Shown here: piece by piece, positions 1 through 6,630 of the stretch
Numbering within the stretch: position 1 is the first letter of the stretch
How the letters are laid out: each line of letters begins with the position of its first letter
Assembly (NCBI GenBank): GCA_958453575.1
Contig: CAUDYH010000051.1
Coordinates: forward strand, 1-7,990
Source of the DNA: an uncultured Collinsella sp.
GTDB lineage: Bacteria; Actinomycetota; Coriobacteriia; Coriobacteriales; Coriobacteriaceae
Reading direction: 5' to 3'
Length of the DNA: 7,990 bases
Program-made: the position numbers and the translations under genes
Notes under the pieces: generated by a model
Seen by the model: only the letters and a program-made list of their open reading frames with translations
Databases searched by the model: none
What the model was told of the DNA's origin: nothing

Positions 1-71
1 GGGAACATCTCAAACGAAACGGACGTGGTGCCCTGGGATGCTGCCTGCTTAAAAACCTCGTCGACGCGCAT
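1..71 (-). CDS. metF: 5,10-methylenetetrahydrofolate reductase, N-terminal fragment (cut by window edge)
   Basis: Read leftward, an ATG at 71-69 opens a frame beginning MRVDEVFKQAASQGTTSVSF and continuing EMFP to the window edge (23 full codons plus two bases). A good Shine-Dalgarno AAGGAG (complement of 78-83) sits six bases before the ATG, so the start looks real. The VSFE-x-FP stretch matches the N-terminal signature of MetF (VSFEFFPP in E. coli), where the glutamate takes part in catalysis. MetF is a cytoplasmic flavoprotein that reduces methylene-THF to methyl-THF for methionine synthesis. It is divergent from glnN across a 424-bp gap. Only the first 23 residues are visible, so the family call rests on this short motif; another TIM-barrel protein is possible. 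Confidence 0.65.
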   Translation of the reverse strand, partial: MRVDEVFKQAASQGTTSVSFEMF

Positions 72-202
72 ATCTTGCTCCTTTAGATGCCTGGGTGCGA
101 TGTGTTGTAAGGATTCTACAGCACCGCTGTGCCACGGTGGAGTTTTACTCGCGATTTAGGGATACCAATCAAAGATGCCTTGCTATCGGCATTGCCTATA
201 GC

Positions 203-290
203 AGAGCGGTCAATGTAGGAAAGGGCTATATTGAATGGTATCTGATGCGAAATACCAGTTAAGAAAGCCCTGTCCCAAATTGACTGCCCT
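203..290. repeat. Large imperfect palindrome with 39-base arms
   Basis: Positions 203-241 pair with 290-252 without any gap around a ten-base loop (242-251). By hand count, 30 of 39 positions are Watson-Crick pairs, two are G-T and seven are mismatches. The best blocks are GTCAAT with ATTGAC (209-214/279-284), AGGGCT with AGCCCT (222-227/266-271) and GGTAT with ATACC (237-241/252-256). It could be a remnant of a small non-autonomous inverted-repeat element, a processed hairpin RNA, or a transcription-level structure between the two divergent genes. There is no T-tract on either side that would make it a standard terminator, and no clear target-site duplication. Confidence 0.7.
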
Positions 291-371
291 TAAATCATGG
301 GGAGAGGTCTGCAATTTATACAGTTGATTGGCCATTAAGGGCGGCAGTGCCGCTGTGATGCGGTAACCTCA

Positions 372-399
372 TTGATTGGTTTCGCGACAGCAACATAAC
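372..399 (+). promoter_or_regulatory. Weak candidate promoter for glnN
   Basis: TTGATT (372-377) and CATAAC (394-399) are 16 bases apart and each matches four of six bases of the sigma70 consensus. Transcription would begin near 406, giving a leader of roughly 90 bases containing the small hairpins at 421-440 and 456-474. This is the best pair I could find close to the gene, but the match is poor and the real promoter may lie elsewhere. Confidence 0.22.
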
Positions 400-474
400 G
401 GTAATGTCGCGGAAACACGGCGAGTCTAAGCTATGACTCGTTCGTTAGTAATCAACACCGCATCTCACGCGGTG
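380..474 (+). promoter_or_regulatory. Three successive hairpins before glnN (possible structured leader)
   Basis: Three inverted repeats follow each other. TTTCGCGACA (380-389) faces TGTCGCG-G-AAA (405-415) with one bulged base. CGAGTC (421-426) faces GACTCG (435-440) across eight bases. CACCGC (456-461) faces GCGGTG (469-474) across seven bases. The last ends nine bases before the Shine-Dalgarno of glnN. Their density suggests RNA-level control or protein-binding sites, which would suit a nitrogen-regulated gene. That is inference: loop lengths and sequences do not fit the paired hexaloop hairpins recognised by ANTAR antiterminators, and I recognised no known glutamine-sensing RNA. Confidence 0.4.
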
Positions 475-482
475 CCGATACG

Positions 483-489
483 AAGGGAG
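483..489 (+). promoter_or_regulatory. Shine-Dalgarno site that fixes the glnN start
   Basis: AAGGGAG lies six bases before the ATG at 496. The alternative in-frame ATG at 433 has no comparable site and would begin within the CGAGTC/GACTCG hairpin. This favours 496 as the start codon. Confidence 0.8.
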
Positions 490-495
490 TTCCGT

Positions 496-2583
496 ATGGC
501 CGATCTTACTGACCGCTTCGGGACCATGGTGTTCTCTGAGGAAGTCATGAAGGACTACCTCCCCAAGGACATTTGGAAGCGCCTTGCTGCAACCCTCGAG
601 GACGGTGAGCCGCTCGACCTGGATGTGGCCAACGCCGTTGCCCACGCCATGAAGGTCTGGGCCATCTCCAAGGGCGCCACGCACTACGCGCACTGGTTCC
701 AGCCGCTTTCGGGCATTACTTCCGAGAAGCACGACAGCTTCCTCGAGCCCAACCACGACGGCACCGCCATTACCAAGTTTACGGGCAAGAACCTCATCCA
801 GGGCGAGCCCGATGCCTCCAGCTTCCCCAACGGCGGTCTGCGTGCCACCTTCGAGGCCCGTGGCTACACCGCCTGGGATCCCACCAGCCCTGCTTTTATC
901 AAGGACGACGTCCTGTGCATCCCCACGGCTTTCTGCTCCTACACGGGCGAGGCCCTGGACAAGAAGACCCCGCTGCTGCGCTCCATGACCGCGCTCTCGC
1001 GTGAGTCCAAGCGTGTACTGGCACTCTTTGGCAAGACCCCCAAGAAGGTCGTTCCTTCCGTGGGTGACGAGCAGGAGTACTTCCTGATCAAGAAGGATGC
1101 CTACCGCAAGCGCAAGGACCTGGTCATCACCGGCCGCACGCTCTTTGGCGCCGCTCCCTGCAAGGGCCAGGAGCTCGAGGAGCACTACTTTGGCGCAATC
1201 CGCCCCACCGTCTCGTCCTATATGAAGGACCTGGACAACGAGCTGTGGGCGCTCGGCATCCCCGCCAAGACTAAGCACAACGAGGTTGCCCCCTGCCAGC
1301 ATGAGCTCGCCCCCGTCTATGGCGAGGTCAACGAGGCCATCGACCAGAACCTGGTCATGATGGAGAAGATGAAGCTCATCGCCTCCCGCCACGATCTGGT
1401 CTGCCTGCTGCATGAGAAGCCGTTCGAGGGCATCAACGGTTCGGGCAAGCACAACAACTGGTCGCTCGGCACCGAGTCCGAGAACCTGCTCGATCCGGGC
1501 GACACCCCGCTCGACAACCTGCAGTTCATCGTCTTCCTCACCGCGGTGATCGAGGCCGTCGACAACTATCAGGAGCTCCTGCGCGCTTCCGTCGCGTCGG
1601 CCGGCAATGACCACCGTCTGGGCGCCAACGAGGCTCCTCCGGCGATTATGTCCATCTTCCTGGGCGACCAGCTTACCGAGGTCGTCGAGAAGATCATCGA
1701 CGGCAAGGCTTCCGTCCACGCCACGCGCGGCGTGCTCGACCTGGGCGCCGACACCCTGCCCAAGCTGATGCAGGACAACACCGACCGCAACCGCACCTCC
1801 CCGTTCGCTTTCACCGGCAACAAGTTTGAGTTCCGTGCCTGCGGCTCCGAGCAGAACGTCTCCGACTCCAACCTGGTGCTCGATGCTGCCGTGGCCAAGT
1901 CGCTCAAGTCCTTTGCCGATGCACTTGAGGGCACGCCCGAGGACAAATTCCAGGACGCTGCGCTCGAGTACTGCAAGAAGGTGCTGACCGATCACCAGCG
2001 CATCCTGTTCTCCGGCGACGGTTACTCCGATGAGTGGCCCGTCGAGGCCGAGAAGCGCGGCCTTGCCAACAACAAGACTACGGCCGACGCCCTGCCCGCC
2101 TTTGTTTCCGATAAGGCTATCGCGCTCTTTGAGGAGACGGGCGTCCTGACCAAGGCCGAGGCCCAGTGCCGCTACGACTGCAAGCTCGAGAAGTACAACA
2201 AGCTCATGAACATCGAGGCTACCACGATGATTCGCGAGGCGCGTCGTACCTATCGTCCGGTCATCACCGCCTATGCCACCAAGGTCGCTAAGGGCCTGGA
2301 GGCAATCCGCGCTGCCGGTGCCGATGCTGCCATGCAGTGCGAGCAGAACACGCTCAACAAGCTCTGCAACGGCATCACCGCCATTAACGACTCCATCAAG
2401 GCGCTCGACGCCGTGCATCAGAAGGCCGAGGCTCTCGATGGCCAGGAGCAGGCCAACGTGTACGCGCACGAGGTCGTTCCCGCTATGGATACGCTGCGCG
2501 CCGCCGTGGACGCCATGGAAGAGATCGTGGCCGCCGACTACTGGCCGGTTCCGACCTACGACGACATCCTGTTCTACGTGTAG
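496..2583 (+). CDS. glnN: Type III glutamine synthetase (GlnN)
   Basis: This encodes a 695-residue cytoplasmic enzyme that makes glutamine from glutamate, ammonia and ATP. The length (about 700) is typical of the GSIII family and far above the roughly 450 residues of GSI. Family blocks in order, counted from the ATG at 496: [18 protein letters not shown] from residue 112, GDEQEYF at 190-196 (metal/glutamate-binding acidic residues), [14 protein letters not shown] at 262-275, [12 protein letters not shown] at 314-325 (ammonia/glutamate-site loop), [10 protein letters not shown] at 374-383 and [11 protein letters not shown] at 444-454. A helical C-terminal extension, characteristic of GSIII, follows. 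Codons are heavily C/G-ending, as in highly expressed genes of GC-rich bacteria. It stands alone as a transcription unit with its own terminator. An upstream ATG at 433 would add 21 residues of non-family sequence and is disfavoured. Confidence 0.97.
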   Translation: MADLTDRFGTMVFSEEVMKDYLPKDIWKRLAATLEDGEPLDLDVANAVAHAMKVWAISKGATHYAHWFQPLSGITSEKHDSFLEPNHDGTAITKFTGKNLIQGEPDASSFPNGGLRATFEARGYTAWDPTSPAFIKDDVLCIPTAFCSYTGEALDKKTPLLRSMTALSRESKRVLALFGKTPKKVVPSVGDEQEYFLIKKDAYRKRKDLVITGRTLFGAAPCKGQELEEHYFGAIRPTVSSYMKDLDNELWALGIPAKTKHNEVAPCQHELAPVYGEVNEAIDQNLVMMEKMKLIASRHDLVCLLHEKPFEGINGSGKHNNWSLGTESENLLDPGDTPLDNLQFIVFLTAVIEAVDNYQELLRASVASAGNDHRLGANEAPPAIMSIFLGDQLTEVVEKIIDGKASVHATRGVLDLGADTLPKLMQDNTDRNRTSPFAFTGNKFEFRACGSEQNVSDSNLVLDAAVAKSLKSFADALEGTPEDKFQDAALEYCKKVLTDHQRILFSGDGYSDEWPVEAEKRGLANNKTTADALPAFVSDKAIALFEETGVLTKAEAQCRYDCKLEKYNKLMNIEATTMIREARRTYRPVITAYATKVAKGLEAIRAAGADAAMQCEQNTLNKLCNGITAINDSIKALDAVHQKAEALDGQEQANVYAHEVVPAMDTLRAAVDAMEEIVAADYWPVPTYDDILFYV

Positions 2584-2613
2584 AGCGTAACCGACATATC
2601 GTCATGGTATTGA

Positions 2614-2651
2614 GCCGGGGTCCGCATCGCGCGGGCCCCGGCTTTCTTGTT
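2614..2651 (+). terminator. Rho-independent terminator of glnN
   Basis: A 12-base-pair stem (GCCGGGGTCCGC at 2614-2625 with GCGGGCCCCGGC at 2631-2642, one G-T pair) closes a five-base loop ATCGC. It is followed by TTTCTTGTT. It starts 30 bases after the glnN stop. The convergent repressor gene ends at 2692, so the same stem might also slow transcription from the other side, although there is no T-tract in that direction. Confidence 0.92.
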
Positions 2652-2691
2652 GAACAATTTTATTAGGGAAGAGTCTGCTCCGTGCCGTTTG

Positions 2692-3432
2692 CTAGGGTAG
2701 GGGCGTGCGTGTTGCCGTGTCATGAAAATGAAAAATGCTCGGAATATAACGCGCCTCGACATACTCAAATTGAGTTCCGGTTGAGTCGAATGTCTGGCTG
2801 GTTACGACCGCCAGATACGAAGAAGGATCGATGCCAAGCAACCGGCAGTCCTCAGTGTCGGGCTGGGCGAGTGTTATCGTTCGTTTGCTCACGGCAATGG
2901 TGAGCCCTAGCTCATCCTCGATGTAATGGAAGAGCGACAGGGTGGCATTCTGCTCGTTTAGGCCGGGGACGGAGGAAGTTAGGAAGTAGTGGCGGTCGAC
3001 AGCGACCGGTTTATCGTCGAGCATGCGGACGAGCTTCAAATGCGTAAGGTCTTCTCCTTCGGGAAATCCCGTCAATTGAGCTAGACACTTATTGGTGCTT
3101 ACGTGCTCGAAATAGACGATTTTTGACGTTGGAATTGCTCCGATCGCGTGTGCCGATTCGCTGAACGAAGAAAGGCCACTTACGGTGAATGCGCCCTCTT
3201 TGCTGGTGCCTGCAAGTGACGTTTCGATTACGAGGACTCCCTTGCCTTTAATGGACTGAACTAGACCTTCATTTGCGAGAAGCGAGATGGCCTTGCGCAC
3301 CGTCATTCGAGAGCAGGAGAACTCTTTGGAAAGATTTTGTTCGGAAGGAAGGAGCGATCCCACGGGATGCTTACCTGCGACAATCCGCTCTCGAAGGCTG
3401 CGGTAAATTTCACTGTACAGGATCCTTGCCAA
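2692..3432 (-). CDS. GntR-family (HutC/UTRA subfamily) transcriptional repressor
   Basis: This encodes a 246-residue DNA-binding regulator. Residues about 5-69 form a GntR winged helix: LPSEQNLSKEFSCSRMTVRK (29-47 region) is the helix-turn-helix and EGLVQSIKGKGVLV is the wing. Residues about 92-238 form a UTRA ligand-binding domain, with the typical LTHLKLVRMLDDKPVAVDRHYF strand region and a C-terminal EARYIPSIFHF. UTRA members sense small ligands, often phosphosugars. The start is TTG (3432-3430), chosen because AAGGAG (complement of 3439-3444) sits six bases upstream. The gene is divergent from the GH4/PTS operon, whose promoter carries two palindromes of the kind this family binds, so it most likely represses that operon. 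The exact ligand is unknown. It resembles TreR-like sugar regulators in architecture; it is not the RpiR-type GlvR of Bacillus. Confidence 0.9.
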   Translation of the reverse strand: MARILYSEIYRSLRERIVAGKHPVGSLLPSEQNLSKEFSCSRMTVRKAISLLANEGLVQSIKGKGVLVIETSLAGTSKEGAFTVSGLSSFSESAHAIGAIPTSKIVYFEHVSTNKCLAQLTGFPEGEDLTHLKLVRMLDDKPVAVDRHYFLTSSVPGLNEQNATLSLFHYIEDELGLTIAVSKRTITLAQPDTEDCRLLGIDPSSYLAVVTSQTFDSTGTQFEYVEARYIPSIFHFHDTATRTPLP

Positions 3433-3495
3433 AATGCTCTCCTTATAGAGGTGGTGCGGAATGCGTCAAATCGGTGCGATAGTCTGTTTCTACCA

Positions 3496-3501
3496 ATTAT
3501 A
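3496..3501 (-). promoter_or_regulatory. Candidate -10 element of the GntR-family gene
   Basis: Read leftward, a perfect TATAAT occupies 3501-3496, about 64 bases before the TTG start. No good -35 lies 16-18 bases upstream, so this would be a weak or activator-dependent promoter. It lies about 67 bases from the nearest TGTCTAGACA operator, so direct autorepression is not obvious. Confidence 0.45.
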
Positions 3502-3567
3502 GGAAGTGAAGACGCTTAAAGTTACCGCTTACCGCCATAAATCAACCGTTCACCTGTGTGCTTAACA

Positions 3568-3577
3568 TGTCTAGACA
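3568..3577. promoter_or_regulatory. Operator 1: TGTCTAGACA palindrome over the -35
   Basis: This is a perfect ten-base palindrome, part of a 14-base direct repeat ACATGTCTAGACAG (3565-3578) found again at 3616-3629. The form NGTCTAGACN is typical of HutC/DasR-type GntR operators. It overlaps the -35 hexamer of the GH4/PTS operon, so a bound repressor would block RNA polymerase. Binding by the adjacent GntR/UTRA protein is inferred. Confidence 0.82.
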
Positions 3578-3601
3578 GATAGCAAATCATGTGGATATAA
3601 T
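3572..3601 (+). promoter_or_regulatory. Sigma70-type promoter of the GH4/PTS operon
   Basis: TAGACA (3572-3577, five of six matches to TTGACA) and a perfect TATAAT (3596-3601) are separated by 18 bases. Transcription should begin near 3608, leaving a leader of about 33 bases before the ATG at 3641. Confidence 0.82.
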
Positions 3602-3618
3602 TCAAGTCGTCAAGTACA

Positions 3619-4972
<1,354 letters not shown>

Positions 4973-5028
4973 TATCGGAAATCAATTTAGCGAATGATGG
5001 CGGGCGGCCGACCTTGGACAGGTCGCAT

Positions 5029-5034
5029 GGGAGG
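5029..5034 (+). promoter_or_regulatory. Shine-Dalgarno site that fixes the EIIBC start
   Basis: GGGAGG lies six bases before the ATG at 5041. The longer frame from a TTG at 5014 would add nine residues; that TTG has no such site and falls in the loop of a small hairpin (CGACC 5009-5013 with GGTCG 5021-5025). Confidence 0.78.
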
Positions 5035-5040
5035 AAAACC

Positions 5041-6510
5041 ATGAGCGAAAGCAAAGAGCTTGCAAATCGCAAGCTCGGCGAGGACGTAGTTGGCCTCGTC
5101 GGCGGTAAGGAAAACATCCTGAGCATCTCGCACTGCATGACGCGTCTACGTTTCAAGCTGCGAGACGATGCGAAGGCCGATACTAAGGCAATTGAATCTC
5201 ATAAAGGCGTCATTCAAGTAATCAACGCGAATGGCCAGTATCAGGTTGTTGTCGGCATCAATGTGATTGAGGATGTTTACGATGCCGCGGTTGCCGCTTC
5301 TGGTGTCGAGGGGCTGGGCGAGGTTAATCTTGATGGTGAGCCCGTCAAGAAAGGAAACGTTGTTAGTGCCCTTATCGATACTATTTCGGGCGTAATCCAG
5401 CCGATTCTTGCGGTGCTGTGTGCCGCGGGCATGATCAAGGGTGTTTTGAGTATTCTCGTCGCCCTTGGATGGATTACGGCGACAGATGGCTTGTACCAGA
5501 TTCTATTTGCGGCTGGTGACGGCTTCTTCTACTTCCTGCCGATTATCCTTGGCTATACCGCGGCAAAGAAGTTTGGCTGTAGTGAGTTCGTTGGCATGAC
5601 GCTCGGTATCGCACTTACGTATCCGACGATGGTCAACATCACATCTGGCGATGTTTTGGGAACGGTGCTTGCTGGCACTCCCTTTGCCATGAACTACTAC
5701 ACGACTTTCCTCGGCATACCCGTCATCATGCCGTCTTCGGGTTATACGAGCTCTGTCATTCCGATTATCATCTCTGTTTGGTTCGCGGCAAAGCTGGAGA
5801 AGTGGTGCCGCAAGCATTTCTCTGAGTATGTAAAGTTCTTCTTTGTGCCTACGTGCGTGCTCGTTGTGATGGTCCCCGCTACCTATTTGATTATTGGCCC
5901 GATTGCCACCCTGATCACGAACCTCATGAGCCTGCTGTTTAACTCCCTCTACAGCTTGCCTGTCATCGGCGGCGCGCTCGGCGGCATCGTGCTTACTGCC
6001 ATTTGGCAGCCTATGGTCATCTTCGGATTCCACTGGAGTGTCATTGCCCTCATGCTGGTGAACATTGCCTCCCAGGGCTGGGATATTGTCATGGCGCCGT
6101 ACATGGTTTGTTCATACGCTCAGTCCCTTGCCGTCCTCGCTATCCTTTTGAAGACTAAGGACGTAAAGCTCAAGCAGCTTGCATGGCCGGCGTTCATCTC
6201 GGGCTTCTTCTTCGGCATCACCGAACCCTGCATCTACGGCGTGACCCTTCCGCGCAAGAAGCCTTTTATCATGAGCTGCATCGCCTCTGTGCCCGGCGGC
6301 CTAATCATCGGCGCTCTTGGCACCAAGATGTTCGCCTTCACCGGCGGCGGCTTCTGCGCCTTCCCGGGCTTCATTGACCCGTCTGGTGCAATGGGCGCGA
6401 ACTACCTGATTTACGTAATCATAGCCATCGTGGTTTCCAGCGTGATTTCGTTCCTGCTTACGTATGCGACGTACAAGGAGGACGTGCCGGCGGTAGAGGC
6501 TGCAAAGTAG
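5041..6510 (+). CDS. PTS sugar permease EIIBC, beta-glucoside subfamily, no EIIA domain
   Basis: This encodes a 489-residue inner-membrane sugar transporter that phosphorylates its substrate during uptake. Residues about 8-90 are the cytoplasmic EIIB domain, with the phosphorylated cysteine in ISHCMTRLRF (Cys32) and the GQYQVVVG block. Residues about 103-480 form a multi-span EIIC domain: PILAVLCAAGMIKG, FYFLPIILGYTAAKKFG, the conserved His331 in FGFHWSV and the GITEP motif at 392-396. These blocks are those of the beta-glucoside (BglF-like) subfamily, which also includes sucrose and trehalose permeases, so the name does not set the substrate. The protein ends soon after the last membrane span (DVPAVEAAK), whereas full BglF-type proteins carry about 150 more residues of EIIA. 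An EIIA must be supplied from elsewhere. It is co-transcribed with the GH4 enzyme, so the substrate is probably an alpha-glucoside. Confidence 0.93.
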   Translation: MSESKELANRKLGEDVVGLVGGKENILSISHCMTRLRFKLRDDAKADTKAIESHKGVIQVINANGQYQVVVGINVIEDVYDAAVAASGVEGLGEVNLDGEPVKKGNVVSALIDTISGVIQPILAVLCAAGMIKGVLSILVALGWITATDGLYQILFAAGDGFFYFLPIILGYTAAKKFGCSEFVGMTLGIALTYPTMVNITSGDVLGTVLAGTPFAMNYYTTFLGIPVIMPSSGYTSSVIPIIISVWFAAKLEKWCRKHFSEYVKFFFVPTCVLVVMVPATYLIIGPIATLITNLMSLLFNSLYSLPVIGGALGGIVLTAIWQPMVIFGFHWSVIALMLVNIASQGWDIVMAPYMVCSYAQSLAVLAILLKTKDVKLKQLAWPAFISGFFFGITEPCIYGVTLPRKKPFIMSCIASVPGGLIIGALGTKMFAFTGGGFCAFPGFIDPSGAMGANYLIYVIIAIVVSSVISFLLTYATYKEDVPAVEAAK

Positions 6511-6563
6511 CCAAAGAAGTGGAGCTGCGGGACAAGTATTTCCCCGCGCGCCAGCAATTAGAC

Positions 6564-6603
6564 GAGGTCGTCCTTGAATAAGCGTCGAGGGCGACCTCAT
6601 CTT
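6564..6603 (+). terminator. Hairpin after the GH4/PTS operon, probable terminator
   Basis: Positions 6564-6577 pair with 6585-6598 (14 pairs, two of them G-T) around a seven-base loop. The stem reads GAGGTCGTCCTTGA on the left. Only a weak T-rich tail (ATCTT, then GTACTGATTTCG) follows, so termination may be partial. A smaller GCGGG/CCCGC hairpin (6527-6531 with 6543-6547) comes just before it. It lies between the permease and the serine hydrolase gene. Confidence 0.6.
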
Positions 6604-6630
6604 GTACTGATTTCGTTCGAGAGGCAGTGG

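Larger units (their letters stand above)
72..495. other. Gene-free divergent intergenic region rich in inverted repeats
   Basis: No convincing gene lies between the divergent starts of the metF-like gene and glnN. The stretch is more AT-rich than glnN. It holds a short inverted repeat CACCG/CGGTG (122-126 with 135-139), a large imperfect palindrome (203-290), a five-base-pair GCGGC/GCCGC hairpin (341-353), three hairpins close to glnN (380-474), and three copies of the octamer TTGATTGG (165-172 on the minus strand, 324-331 and 372-379 on the plus strand). A TAGAAT-like -10 for the leftward gene lies at 118-113, but no good -35 precedes it. I recognised no known riboswitch class and no tRNA. 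Confidence 0.7.

Noticed and set aside
280..322. TTGACT at 280-285 with TATACA at 317-322 as a glnN promoter
   Set aside because: The gap is 31 bases, far outside the 16-19 range, and TTGACT is part of the large palindrome.
421..474. ANTAR-type antiterminator target before glnN
   Set aside because: Those targets are two stems with six-base loops having A at position 1 and G at 4. Here the loops are eight and seven bases, and the hexaloop obtainable by closing the first stem further (AAGCTA) has no G at position 4.
433..495. An in-frame upstream ATG giving glnN a 21-residue extension
   Set aside because: There is no adequate Shine-Dalgarno before 433, the codon lies in a hairpin, and the added residues do not resemble GSIII N-termini. 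The ATG at 496 has AAGGGAG at ideal spacing.
445..2469. A 674-codon open frame on the minus strand opposite glnN
   Set aside because: It is a by-product of C/G-ending codons in glnN, which leave few stops in the antisense frame. Its protein is low-complexity, rich in Leu, Gly and Val, with no family motif, and glnN is unambiguous on the other strand.
3442..3469. TTGACG/TATAAG promoter-like pair (16-base gap) on the minus strand before the GntR-family gene
   Set aside because: The -10 would overlap the AAGGAG ribosome site, so transcription would begin at or after it and the message would lose its Shine-Dalgarno. The TATAAT at 3501-3496 is a better place for a start.
5014..5040. TTG start adding nine residues to EIIBC
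   Set aside because: It has no good ribosome site, whereas the ATG at 5041 follows GGGAGG by six bases and begins right before the EIIB domain.
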